From contig NZ_QXEC01000001.1 of NCBI RefSeq assembly GCF_003583405.1, positions 186,001 through 250,000 on the forward strand: a stretch of DNA of 64,000 nucleotides, read 5' to 3'. The stretch comes from Micromonospora radicis. Its GTDB lineage: Bacteria; Actinomycetota; Actinomycetes; Mycobacteriales; Micromonosporaceae. Shown in pieces: positions 36,111 through 43,884 of the stretch (positions are counted from its first letter, which is position 1; every line of letters starts with the position of its first letter). The translations under genes were made by a program, and so were the position numbers. The notes under the pieces were generated by a model. It ran no database searches. It was not told the DNA's origin and saw only the letters and a program-made list of their open reading frames with translations.

Positions 36111-36521
36111 ATGAACTACGACACGTTCGTCGACCAGGTCGCCCAGCGCACCAGCACGTCCTCGGCACGGGCGGTGGAGCTGACCGGGGCGACCCTGGAG
36201 ACGCTCGCCGAGCGGCTGACCGGCGGCGAGGCGCTGGACCTGGCGGTCCAGCTGCCCGAGCCGCTCCGGCTGTCGCTGCGGCCGACACCCGGTACCGAGG
36301 CGGCACACCGGTTCGGCGCGGCCGAGTTCGTCGCCCGGGTGGCCCTGCGGGCCGACGTCTCCGAGCCGGCCGCCCGCAACGTGGTGCGGGCGGTGTTCAC
36401 CACCATCCGGGAGGCGGTCACCGGCGGAGAGTTCGACGAACTGGTGGTGCAGCTGCCGCGCGACTATCGCGACCTGGTCGAACCGGCGATGGCGCCGGGC
36501 GCGACCCTGCGCCGCCGCTGA
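36111..36521 (+). CDS. DUF2267 protein
   Basis: 136 residues. It starts MNYDTFVDQVAQRT, with GGGGAG upstream, and contains TLETLAERLTGGEALDLAVQLPEPLR and VVRAVFTTIREAVTGGEFDELVVQLPRDY, the two half-repeats of DUF2267. The family is small, soluble and associated with stress-induced genes, without a known activity. A SigB-like promoter lies upstream. A second DUF2267 domain occurs in the 42290-43267 gene. Confidence 0.88.
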   Translation: MNYDTFVDQVAQRTSTSSARAVELTGATLETLAERLTGGEALDLAVQLPEPLRLSLRPTPGTEAAHRFGAAEFVARVALRADVSEPAARNVVRAVFTTIREAVTGGEFDELVVQLPRDYRDLVEPAMAPGATLRRR

Positions 36522-36532
36522 ACGCGCAGCCC

Positions 36533-36596
36533 CGGCCGCGTGCGGCCCCCGTCACCCGGCCGCGTGCGGCCCCCCGGTCACCCGGCCGCGTGCGGC
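36533..36596. repeat. Three tandem copies of a hairpin-forming GC unit
   Basis: CGGCCGCGTGCGGC begins at 36533, 36557 and 36583, each able to fold as GCCGC/GCGGC. They lie between the convergent DUF2267 and racemase genes and probably act as a multi-hairpin terminator. Confidence 0.75.
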
Positions 36597-36601
36597 TCCG
36601 G

Positions 36602-37765
36602 TCAGCCGACGGCACCGGCGGCGCGCAGCTCCGACACCCGGTCCGGGCGGTAGCCGGTCTCGGCGAGCACCTCGTCGGTGTGCTCACCCGGCCAGGGCGG
36701 CGGCCGCCGGAGCGCGGTCGGGGTACCGGAGAACCGGGGTGCCGGCGCCGGCTGGACCACCCCGTCGCGTACGACGAAGGTGTCCCGCGCCGTCAGGTGT
36801 GGATGCCGTGGCGCTTCCTGCCAGTCCAGCACCGGTGCCACGCAGGCGTCGGAGGCGGTGAGCAGGGCCGACCACTCGTCCCGCGACCGGCTGCGGAACA
36901 GCCGCGCCCAGGCCGCCCGCAGCGCCGGCCAGTTCGCCGGGTCGGTGCGGTCCGGCGCCTCGTCCGGCGGCAGTGGAAACCCGGTCCGCCGGACCAACTC
37001 GTCGTAGAACTTCGGCTCCAGCGCGCCGACCGCCAGGTACCGCCCGTCGGCACACTCGTAGGTGTCGTAGAACGGCGCACCGCCGTCGAGCAGGTTCACC
37101 CCGCGCGGGTCCTGCCACATGCCGAGCTGCCGCAGGGCGTGCACCTGGGTGCTCAGTACCGCCACCCCGTCCACCACGGCCGCGTCGACCACCTGACCGG
37201 CCGCGCCGCCGCGGACCGCGTACAGCGCGGAGACGACGCCCAGGGCCAGTAGCATCCCGCCGCCGCCGAAGTCGCCGAGCAGGTTCAGCGGTGGCACCGG
37301 CGGCTGTCCGGCCCGGCCGATGCCGTGCAGGGCCCCGGTCAGGGCCAGGTAGTCGATGTCGTGCCCGGCGTACGGGGCGTTCGGCCCGTCCTGCCCCCAA
37401 CCGGTCATCCGGCCGTAGACCAGCCCGGGATTGACCGCGTGGCAGTCGGCCGGGCCCAGACCGAGCCGTTCGGTCACCCCGGGCCGGAAGCCCTCGATCA
37501 GGCCGTCCGCGTCACGGACCAGGGCCAGCACCACCTCCCGGCCGCCGGCCGACTTCAGGTCCACCGCGATCGACCGGCGGCCCCGGTTGAGCAGGTCGGG
37601 GTGCGGGGTGCCGAAGGCCGAGGCGTCCACGTCGGTCACCCGGTCCACCCGGATCACGTCGGCGCCGAGGTCGGCGAGCATCATCGCGGCGAACGGACCC
37701 GGTCCGATGCCGGCCAGCTCGACCAGGCGTACACCGGCCAGCGGGCCGGACTGCGCTGCGCTCAT
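36602..37765 (-). CDS. CoA-transferase family III protein, alpha-methylacyl-CoA racemase-like
   Basis: About 387 residues. The features are ELAGIGPGPFAAMMLADLGADVIRV, NRGRRSIAVDLK, LIEGFRPGVTERLGLGP, AGHDIDYLALTGALHGIG, LLGDFGGGGMLL and GALEPKFYDEL. The His, Asp and Glu in the last three match the AMACR/MCR catalytic set. It epimerises 2-methylacyl-CoA thioesters in branched fatty-acid breakdown. ATG 37765 lies 6 nt after a TATCGT -10 box on the reverse strand, indicating a leaderless transcript. Confidence 0.9.
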   Translation of the reverse strand: MSAAQSGPLAGVRLVELAGIGPGPFAAMMLADLGADVIRVDRVTDVDASAFGTPHPDLLNRGRRSIAVDLKSAGGREVVLALVRDADGLIEGFRPGVTERLGLGPADCHAVNPGLVYGRMTGWGQDGPNAPYAGHDIDYLALTGALHGIGRAGQPPVPPLNLLGDFGGGGMLLALGVVSALYAVRGGAAGQVVDAAVVDGVAVLSTQVHALRQLGMWQDPRGVNLLDGGAPFYDTYECADGRYLAVGALEPKFYDELVRRTGFPLPPDEAPDRTDPANWPALRAAWARLFRSRSRDEWSALLTASDACVAPVLDWQEAPRHPHLTARDTFVVRDGVVQPAPAPRFSGTPTALRRPPPWPGEHTDEVLAETGYRPDRVSELRAAGAVG

Positions 37766-37860
37766 CGGTTCACGATAGGCACTCGTGTCCGACTGGAACA
37801 CCGTTGACCTCGGCGGACGAGACCGGCGTGCCCCGCCTGGCGGCCGGGATCGGGCTGCCC

Positions 37861-37866
37861 TAACCT
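37861..37866 (+). promoter_or_regulatory. -10 element of the second Mn riboswitch transcript
   Basis: TAACCT would start transcription near 37873, just before the riboswitch core. Confidence 0.55.
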
Positions 37867-37872
37867 TGTCAG

Positions 37873-37970
37873 CACGAGGGGAGTACTTCCCACGAACCAT
37901 ACCGGTCAGTACGGCGCACCAGGGTGCGCCTCGGGTGGTTGCCCACGAAACGTGGGTGAAGGAGACCTCG
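37873..37970 (+). promoter_or_regulatory. yybP-ykoY manganese riboswitch upstream of terC
   Basis: The 5' core CGAGGGGAGTACTTCC (37875-37890) and 3' core GAAGGAGACCTCG (37958-37970) match the yybP-ykoY aptamer. P1 is CGAGG (37875-37879) with CCTCG (37966-37970). Two internal hairpins are visible: GGCGCACC/GGTGCGCC around 37913-37930, and CCCACG/CGTGGG around 37942-37956. The same RNA class controls the TerC homologue alx in E. coli. Confidence 0.87.
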
Positions 37971-37991
37971 AACATGACACGGTGTTCGAGG
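37966..37991 (+). promoter_or_regulatory. Shine-Dalgarno-sequestering hairpin of the terC riboswitch
   Basis: CCTCGAACA (37966-37974) pairs with TGTTCGAGG (37983-37991). The right arm covers the start of the ribosome site GAGGAGG (37988-37994) of terC. The left arm is also the 3' strand of P1, so metal-stabilised P1 would free the ribosome site: a translational ON switch. Confidence 0.75.
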
Positions 37992-37998
37992 AGGATCC

Positions 37999-39015
37999 AT
38001 GTCTGATTTGTCGTATGCGGCCGCCGGTTTCGAGACCATCGGTACGCCGTCGCTCTGGGCGATCACCATCGTCGGGGTCGTCGCCCTGCTGGTGCTCGAC
38101 TTCGTGGTGACCCGCCGCCCGCACGAGGTGTCGCTGAAGGAAGCACTCGGCTGGTCCGCCTTCTACATAGCCCTGCCGCTGGCCTTCGGTGCCTGGGTCT
38201 GGTCCCAGTACGGACGTCAGGAGGGCATCGACTACCTGGCCGGCTACCTGGTCGAGAAGTCGCTGTCGGTGGACAACCTCTTCGTCTTCATGCTGCTGCT
38301 GGCCGCCTTCGCGGTACCGAGCGTGCTCGCCCAGCGGGTACTGCTCTTCGGTATCACCGGCGCGCTGGTGCTGCGCGGCATCTTCATCGCCCTCGGCGCG
38401 GCGGCCCTGCAGACCCTGGACTTCGCCTTCCTGATCTTCGCGTTGATCCTGCTGTTCACCGCGGCCAAGCTGCTGCGCGACGCCTTCACCGGGCACGAGC
38501 AGTCGGTCGACATCGCCAACATGCGCTCGGTGCGCCTGCTGCGCCGTTTCATGCCGGTGGTGAACGAGTACCACGGCACGAAGATGACCGTCCGGGTCGA
38601 CGGGCGCCGTGCACTCACCCCGCTCGCGCTGGTGGTGGTGGCGGTGCTCGCCACCGACGTGGTGTTCGCCGTCGACTCGGTGCCGGCCGTCTACGGCATC
38701 ACCGAGGACCCGTACCTCGTCTTCGCCACCAACGCCTTCGCCCTGCTCGGCCTGCGCGCGCTGTACTTCGTGCTGCACGCGGCGCTGAGCCGGCTGGTCC
38801 ACCTCACCTACGGCCTGGCCATCATCCTGGCGTTCATCGGCGTCAAGCTCGGCCTGCACTGGGCGCACGGCATCTGGGAGGGCGTCCCGCTGATCCCCAC
38901 CGAGATCTCCCTCCTGGTCATCATCGCCGTGCTGACCATCGTCACCATCACCAGTCTGCGGGCCACCCGCAACGTGGTGCCCGGCTCGAAGGAGGTCGTC
39001 ACCGAACGACGGTGA
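37999..39015 (+). CDS. TerC/Alx family membrane protein, probable manganese exporter
   Basis: 338 residues, about nine membrane helices. Hallmarks are EKSLSVDNLFVFMLLLAAF and LATDVVFAVDSVPAVYGITEDPYLVFATN, whose acidic residues lie inside the membrane as in TerC. An extended cytoplasmic loop follows HEQSVDIANMRS. Family members in E. coli (Alx) and Bacillus export Mn2+ or help metalate exoenzymes; a tellurite role is historical. The riboswitch in the leader supports a manganese function. Confidence 0.93.
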   Translation: MSDLSYAAAGFETIGTPSLWAITIVGVVALLVLDFVVTRRPHEVSLKEALGWSAFYIALPLAFGAWVWSQYGRQEGIDYLAGYLVEKSLSVDNLFVFMLLLAAFAVPSVLAQRVLLFGITGALVLRGIFIALGAAALQTLDFAFLIFALILLFTAAKLLRDAFTGHEQSVDIANMRSVRLLRRFMPVVNEYHGTKMTVRVDGRRALTPLALVVVAVLATDVVFAVDSVPAVYGITEDPYLVFATNAFALLGLRALYFVLHAALSRLVHLTYGLAIILAFIGVKLGLHWAHGIWEGVPLIPTEISLLVIIAVLTIVTITSLRATRNVVPGSKEVVTERR

Positions 39016-39096
39016 CGACACGCCGGCCCACCAGGCCAAGACCGGTGGGCCGGCGAACCTCCCCGGGTGCCGACCCGGACGTGGTACGACTTAGCG

Positions 39097-39696
39097 GTGG
39101 GAATCATCACGCCCGGCTTCTCGGGCCGGCCCCGGTCCGGCGCGCCGGACCTGCCGCCCGGGCAGTACCTGACACCGGACTTCCCGGTCCTCTCCGCCGG
39201 TCCGACACCCAAGGTGCCGCGGGCGGACTGGGAGTTCGTAATCACCACCGAAACCGGCACCGAGTACCGGTGGAGCTGGGACGAGATGATGTCGCTGCCC
39301 CAGGAGACGCCGACCGTCGACATCCACTGCGTCACCCGGTGGTCCAGGCTGGGCACCAGCTGGCAGGGGGTCTCCCTGGACACCCTGCTGGAGGAGGTCG
39401 AGACGGCCGCCGACTACGCCCTGGCGCACTCCTACGGCGGGTACACCACCAACCTGCCGCTGGACGACCTGCGCGACGGGCAGGCCTGGCTGGTGCACAC
39501 GTACGACGGTGACGACCTGCCGGCCGAGCACGGTGGACCGGCCCGGCTGCTGGTGCCGCACCTCTACTTCTGGAAGTCCGCCAAGTGGTTACGCGGCATC
39601 CACCTGACCATCGAGGACACCCCCGGCTTCTGGGAGACCGCCGGCTACCACGACTACGGCGACCCGTGGCGCGAGCAGCGCTACCAGGGCGATTGA
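39097..39696 (+). CDS. Sulfite-oxidase-like molybdopterin-dependent oxidoreductase
   Basis: About 199 residues from GTG 39097 (VGIITPGF). The molybdopterin domain has the metal-ligand Cys78 in VDIHCVTRWS, then HSYGGYTTNLPL and GGPARLLVPHLYFWKSAKW. There is no Tat signal, so it acts in the cytoplasm, unlike MsrP/YedY. TACGAC lies 6 nt before this GTG, which suggests a leaderless start; GTG 39067 is the longer alternative. A flavin reductase follows after 8 nt and is its likely electron partner. Confidence 0.87.
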   Translation: MGIITPGFSGRPRSGAPDLPPGQYLTPDFPVLSAGPTPKVPRADWEFVITTETGTEYRWSWDEMMSLPQETPTVDIHCVTRWSRLGTSWQGVSLDTLLEEVETAADYALAHSYGGYTTNLPLDDLRDGQAWLVHTYDGDDLPAEHGGPARLLVPHLYFWKSAKWLRGIHLTIEDTPGFWETAGYHDYGDPWREQRYQGD

Positions 39697-39704
39697 GCGG
39701 GCGG

Positions 39705-40427
39705 ATGCGCTGGCAGCCGGCGCGGCTGGTGGGTCGCCGGGTCGAGACACCGAGCGCGCAGACTCTGGTACTCGAGGTGCCCGACTGGCCGTCGCACCTG
39801 CCCGGCCAGCACGTGGACATCCGGCTCACCGCACCGGACGGCTACCAGGCCGCCCGGTCGTACTCGCTGGCCGGCCCCGCCGACGGCGACCGGATCGAGG
39901 TCACCGTGCAGCGGGTGCCCGACGGCGAGGTGTCGCCGTTCCTGGTGGACGCCTTCCAGCAGGGCGACCCGGTCGAGGTACGCGGCCCACTCGGCGGTTG
40001 GTTCATCTGGCGGCCGCAGCAGACCGAGCCGGTACTGCTGGTGGCGGGCGGTTCCGGCGTGGTGCCACTGATGGCCATGATCCGTGCCCGGCGGGCGGCG
40101 GGCAGCCGTACGCCGTTCCGGCTGATCTACTCCGTACGGACCCCCGCCGACCTCTTCTACGCCGAGGAACTGCGCCAACGGGTGCGCGACGACGCCGGCC
40201 TCGACGTGGCGTACGTCTACACCCGTGAGGCGCCGCCGGGCTGGCGGGGCGAGCCACACCGGGTCGGGCTCGCCGACGTCAACAATCACGGCTGGCCGCC
40301 GGAGCTGGAACCGCTGGTGTACGTCTGCGGCCCCACCGGCTTCGTGGAGACCGTCTCCGACCTGCTCGTCGGGCTGGGACATCCGGCCCGTCGGGTCCGC
40401 ACCGAACGTTTCGGCCCGACCGGCTGA
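39705..40427 (+). CDS. Ferredoxin-NADP-reductase-type FAD oxidoreductase
   Basis: About 240 residues. The FAD motif is RSYSLAGPAD, the NAD(P) loop is VAGGSGVVPLMAMI and the C-terminal motif is YVCGPTGFVETV. There is no 2Fe-2S domain. Its position directly after the molybdopterin oxidoreductase, with an 8-bp gap, indicates a two-component oxidase or reductase in which this protein passes electrons between NAD(P)H and the molybdenum centre. Confidence 0.9.
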   Translation: MRWQPARLVGRRVETPSAQTLVLEVPDWPSHLPGQHVDIRLTAPDGYQAARSYSLAGPADGDRIEVTVQRVPDGEVSPFLVDAFQQGDPVEVRGPLGGWFIWRPQQTEPVLLVAGGSGVVPLMAMIRARRAAGSRTPFRLIYSVRTPADLFYAEELRQRVRDDAGLDVAYVYTREAPPGWRGEPHRVGLADVNNHGWPPELEPLVYVCGPTGFVETVSDLLVGLGHPARRVRTERFGPTG

Positions 40428-40440
40428 GAGGAGACCGCGG

Positions 40441-40737
40441 ATGACCGCGCTGCCGTACGTCGACGGCAACATGCTCGACGGCCCGATGGGGGAGGTGTTC
40501 GCCGTAGACCTCAGCACTGCCACCGGGCGGTGCGCGAACTGCGGCGCCACCGGTCCGGTGGCCGCCCTGCGGGTCTACTCGCACGCGCCCGGACTGGTGG
40601 CGCGCTGCCCGACCTGTGCCGAGGTGATGGTGCGGCTGGTCCGGGCGCCCGACCGGGCCTGGCTGGACCTGCGGGGCACCACGTTCCTCCAGTTCCCGAT
40701 GCCGCCGTCCGGCGACGGTCCACTGGCGCAACCCTGA
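40441..40737 (+). CDS. DUF6510 small zinc-ribbon protein
   Basis: 98 residues. CANCG (about residue 31) and CPTC (about residue 59) form a four-cysteine zinc ribbon. The family DUF6510 is regularly encoded beside this molybdopterin/flavin pair in actinobacteria; its role is unknown. GAGGAGA precedes the ATG. The stop codon overlaps the first palindrome of the operator that follows. Confidence 0.85.
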   Translation: MTALPYVDGNMLDGPMGEVFAVDLSTATGRCANCGATGPVAALRVYSHAPGLVARCPTCAEVMVRLVRAPDRAWLDLRGTTFLQFPMPPSGDGPLAQP

Positions 40738-40770
40738 TTTCAGGGTGAAATAAATATTTCAGGTTGAAAT
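40737..40770. promoter_or_regulatory. Twin 15-bp palindromic operators upstream of ndh (MarR-like)
   Basis: ATTTCA-GGG-TGAAAT at 40737-40751 and ATTTCA-GGT-TGAAAT at 40756-40770 have centres 19 bp apart. They form an AT-rich island in very GC-rich DNA. Two sites of this length and spacing fit a dimeric winged-helix repressor of MarR type binding nearly the same face of DNA. No such regulator gene lies nearby. Confidence 0.7.
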
Positions 40771-40912
40771 CACGCCGGTCCAGGAACGTGCCTCCCGGGC
40801 CAGGCGACCGTCGGGGTGCCAACAGGTTGCAGCCGCACCAGCCGCACCAGCCAACCGGTCGGCTCCTGCGGGGCGGACGTTTGTCGTGGCCGGCGACGGG
40901 AACCGGGCCGAG

Positions 40913-42214
40913 ATGACGAAACCTCGTGTGGTGATCGTGGGAGCCGGGTTCGCCGGTTACCACGCGGCGAAGACGCTGAGTCGGCTGGCCCGCGACCGGG
41001 CCGAGATCGTCCTGCTGAACTCGACCGACTACTTCCTCTACCTGCCGTTGCTGCCCGAGGTGGCAGCCGGTGTGGTCGAGCCCGGCCGGGTCGCCGTGCC
41101 GTTGACCGGCACGCTGGACGGGGTACGCGTGGTCATCGGCGAGGCCGACCACGTCGACCTGCAGAACCGTTGGGTGGGCTTCAGCCAACCCGAGGGCGAC
41201 CACAACCGGTTGGCGTACGACCGGCTCGTCCTCGCCGTCGGCAGCGTCAACAAACTGCTGCCGATTCCCGGCGTGACCGAGTACGCGCACGGCTTCCGGG
41301 GCCTGCCCGAGGCGGTCTACCTGCACGACCACGTGGTCCGGCAGATCGAGCTGGCCGAGCAGGCGGAGGACCCGGCCGAGCAGCAGGCCCGGGCCACCTT
41401 CGTGGTGGTCGGTGCCGGATACACCGGTACCGAGGTGGCCGCCCACGGACAACTGTTCACCGACGAACTGGCCGCCCAACGCCCCCGGCTGAAGATCCGC
41501 CCGAAGTGGATGTTGCTGGACGTCGCGCCGCGGGTGCTGCCCGAACTCGACCAGCGGATGTCGAAGACCGCGGACCGGGTGCTGCGTCGTCGCGGCGTGG
41601 ACGTCCGGATGGGCACCTCCGTGGCCGTCGCCACCGCCGACGGGGTCAAACTCACCGACGGGGAGCACATACCGACCTGCTCCCTCGTCTGGTGCGTGGG
41701 CGTACGTCCCGACCCGTTCGTGGCCCAGTTGGGTCTGCGTACCGAGAAGGGGCGGTTGGTCGTCGACGAGTACCTCAACGTCCCCGGTTTCCCCGAGGTG
41801 TACGCCTGCGGTGACGCCGCCGCGGTGCCCGACCTGGCCCGCCCCGGCCAGGTCTGCACGATGACCGCGCAGCACGCGCAGCGGCAGGGCAAGCTGGCCG
41901 CACACAACATCGCCGCCTCGTACGGGCAGGGCCGCCGCCGGCCGTACAAGCACCACGACCTCGGCTGGGTGGTCGACCTCGGCGGCAGGCAGGCGGCGGC
42001 GAACCCGCTCAAGGTGCCGCTGGCCGGCCTGCCGGCCAAGGCCGTCACCCGCGGCTACCACCTGCTGGCGATGCCGGGCAACCGGGCCCGGGTGAGCGCC
42101 GACTGGCTGCTCGACGCGACGCTGCCCCGGTCGGCGGCCCAACTGGGTCTCGTACCGGCCAACGCCGTACCGCTGGAGAGCACCTCACCCGAGGTGCCCA
42201 GCCGGGCTCGCTGA
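40913..42214 (+). CDS. ndh: Type II NADH dehydrogenase (NDH-2)
   Basis: About 433 residues from ATG 40913; GTG 40886 is an alternative. The FAD motif is VVIVGAGFAGYHAAKTL, the NADH motif VVVGAGYTGTEVAA, and the quinone-site-like AQHAQRQGKLAAHN is present. VYACGDAAAVPD is the second FAD-binding segment. It oxidises NADH and reduces menaquinone at the membrane without proton pumping. The twin palindromes 143 bp upstream suggest repressor control. Confidence 0.9.
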   Translation: MTKPRVVIVGAGFAGYHAAKTLSRLARDRAEIVLLNSTDYFLYLPLLPEVAAGVVEPGRVAVPLTGTLDGVRVVIGEADHVDLQNRWVGFSQPEGDHNRLAYDRLVLAVGSVNKLLPIPGVTEYAHGFRGLPEAVYLHDHVVRQIELAEQAEDPAEQQARATFVVVGAGYTGTEVAAHGQLFTDELAAQRPRLKIRPKWMLLDVAPRVLPELDQRMSKTADRVLRRRGVDVRMGTSVAVATADGVKLTDGEHIPTCSLVWCVGVRPDPFVAQLGLRTEKGRLVVDEYLNVPGFPEVYACGDAAAVPDLARPGQVCTMTAQHAQRQGKLAAHNIAASYGQGRRRPYKHHDLGWVVDLGGRQAAANPLKVPLAGLPAKAVTRGYHLLAMPGNRARVSADWLLDATLPRSAAQLGLVPANAVPLESTSPEVPSRAR

Positions 42215-42232
42215 CGGGCGGGGCTGGGCGTG

Positions 42233-42263
42233 CGGGCCGGCGGGCGGGGTGCCCGCCGGCCCG
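42233..42263. terminator. Bidirectional hairpin terminator
   Basis: A 13-bp perfect stem (42233-42245 with 42251-42263) and GGGGT loop between convergent ndh and the DUF2267 fusion gene. Confidence 0.85.
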
Positions 42264-42289
42264 ACAGTCGCCCGGGCGCTCGACCTTCG

Positions 42290-43267
42290 TCAGCCGGCCA
42301 GGCCGGCGCCCGCCTCGTCGATCGCGGCGTCGACCGTGTGGGCCAGGTCGACGTCCAGCGCGGTCACCCCGCCGACGCGACCGGTGGTGACGGTCAGTAC
42401 GGCGGTGCTCGGGTCCGCCCGGCCGATCCGTGGCCCCCGGCCGGTCTGGCCGCGCAGCTCGTCGAGCCGGTCCAACACCCGATCGAGGTTGTCCGCCGGT
42501 AGTTCGAGGGTCCGCGACAGTCCGTCGCCCTCGTCCGACCAGTACGGCAGGTCGGCCAGCGCGGCGTCGAGGTCCGCCTTCGGCAGCGGCGGCGTGGCGC
42601 TACTGGCGCCGACCACCCCGCCGCCGACGGACGGCGGGTTCAGCAGTTCCCGCAGTTCGTCCGGCACGTGCAACGACTCGATCAGATCACCGTCCTGCTC
42701 GGCGAGCGCCGCGAGGGTTGCCTCGGCCTGGTAGCGGGCCTGTTCGGGGCTCCGTCCGCTGAGCCGCCCCACCTCGGACAGGAAGCCCGGCAGGTCCTGC
42801 CGCCGCTCGATACCGTCGACCGGCACGACGTCGTGCAGCGAGGTCGGCACCGCCGCCAGCAGGCGCTGGCGTTCGGCCGCGCCCAGCGCCCAGGCCAGCA
42901 CGAGCACGGTGGACTCCACGCCGACCTTCGCCGTGCGGAAGTCCACGCCGGCCCGACGTACCACGTCCTCGACGAGATCCCGGTAGCCGATCGGAGCCAC
43001 CCCCGGTTCCTGCCTGCCCGGTTCGGGGCGGGGGCGGGAGGTCTCCGGGACACCGGCCGGCGCCGGGGTGGGACCACCGCGCGTGGCATCGGGTTTGTGG
43101 CGTTTGCCGGCCGGCGGAGGTCCGGCGCGTTTGCCCTGGTCGAGGTGGGTGAGCTGCTTCGACGCACTGAGGCTGGCCCCGGTGTCGCCGGCCTGCCGGC
43201 CGCGTTCCCGTGCCTGCCGGGCCAGCGCCCGTCGACGCTGGTTGTCGCCCTCCATCTGCTTGCGCAT
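42290..43267 (-). CDS. DUF2267 domain fused to a pterin-carbinolamine-dehydratase-like domain
   Basis: About 325 residues from ATG 43267, with GAGGTG upstream. Residues about 1-90 are basic and disordered (MRKQMEGDNQRRRALARQ). A DUF2267 domain (about 95-215) begins YRDLVEDVVRRAGVDF. The last 95 residues read PYWSDEGDGLSRTLELPA...VTTGRVGGVTALDVDLAHTVDAAI, the layout of the 4a-carbinolamine dehydratase fold. The catalytic HHP motif is missing, so it is probably a non-enzymatic binding domain. A weak GTTT-N16-GGGAAG stress-promoter-like pair lies upstream on the reverse strand. Role unknown. Confidence 0.75.
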   Translation of the reverse strand: MRKQMEGDNQRRRALARQARERGRQAGDTGASLSASKQLTHLDQGKRAGPPPAGKRHKPDATRGGPTPAPAGVPETSRPRPEPGRQEPGVAPIGYRDLVEDVVRRAGVDFRTAKVGVESTVLVLAWALGAAERQRLLAAVPTSLHDVVPVDGIERRQDLPGFLSEVGRLSGRSPEQARYQAEATLAALAEQDGDLIESLHVPDELRELLNPPSVGGGVVGASSATPPLPKADLDAALADLPYWSDEGDGLSRTLELPADNLDRVLDRLDELRGQTGRGPRIGRADPSTAVLTVTTGRVGGVTALDVDLAHTVDAAIDEAGAGLAG

Positions 43268-43503
43268 GGTGACACCTCGCTTCCGCTGGTGTTCCCTGGC
43301 TTCAACGGTGGCTGTTCCCTGGCCTCGTCGGTGGCCTTCCCGCCGCCACCGGGCGCGAAACGATCGCTCCGGCTCCGGCTCGGGGCCCGCCGGACAGCGA
43401 CGATTCCGCTTCATCCTCGCCGGGTGAGGGACGCTCACCCCAGCGGTGCGGACGATCGACCTGGACCGGAGATCTTCCGAGGCACGCGGAAGGGCAGGTC
43501 GTG

Positions 43504-43824
43504 ATGAAGCGGATTGTCGAGATCGTCCCCGCCCGCCCGGGCTGGTACGCCCGGTGGCGCCTGGCCGCCGAGAGCGACGTCTCCGGGCCCCCCGGCAGCA
43601 CCCGGTGCTACTCCGTGAGCCTGTGGGCGCTGCTGGAGGAGGCCGACGGCACCGGCCGCGAGGTGATCGGCGTCGACTGTGCCGGGCAGTGGCCCGGAGC
43701 CGACGACGACACGGGCGCGGAGTTCGTCCGCTACCTGTTCAGCCCGCCCGACTCCGGTCCGCCGGAGGACGCCGAACCGGTACCCGAACCGCGTCGAGCC
43801 GGGTTTGCGGTCCCGGCACCCTGA
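43504..43824 (+). CDS. Small hypothetical protein
   Basis: 106 residues (MKRIVEIVPARPGWYARWRLA), with a GTG one codon upstream. A compact N-terminal beta domain of about 80 residues ends in YLFSPPDSGPP and is followed by a Pro/Glu-rich tail. No family is recognised. It is divergent from the DUF2267 fusion; the 236-bp gap holds a repeated GCCAGGGAACA element and both promoters. Confidence 0.65.
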   Translation: MKRIVEIVPARPGWYARWRLAAESDVSGPPGSTRCYSVSLWALLEEADGTGREVIGVDCAGQWPGADDDTGAEFVRYLFSPPDSGPPEDAEPVPEPRRAGFAVPAP

Positions 43825-43833
43825 GCCGAACTC

Positions 43834-43868
43834 CGGCCCCCGGCCCCTGGTCCCAGGGTCGGGGGCCA
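43834..43868. terminator. Hairpin terminator between convergent genes
   Basis: GGCCCCC near 43835 pairs with GGGGGCC near 43861, with an inner CCTGG/CCAGG stem. Confidence 0.65.
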
Positions 43869-43884
43869 TCCCCCGGTCGGCGGT

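Noticed and set aside
37801..37860. TTGACC near 37804 as -35 box of the terC transcript
   Set aside because: It is about 50 bp from the TAACCT -10 box, far beyond normal spacing.
40737..40770. Terminator of the DUF6510 operon
   Set aside because: The nested AT-rich palindromes could fold, but two copies with the same 15-bp palindrome and fixed spacing, overlapping the stop codon, fit operators better than a terminator. A dual role is not excluded.
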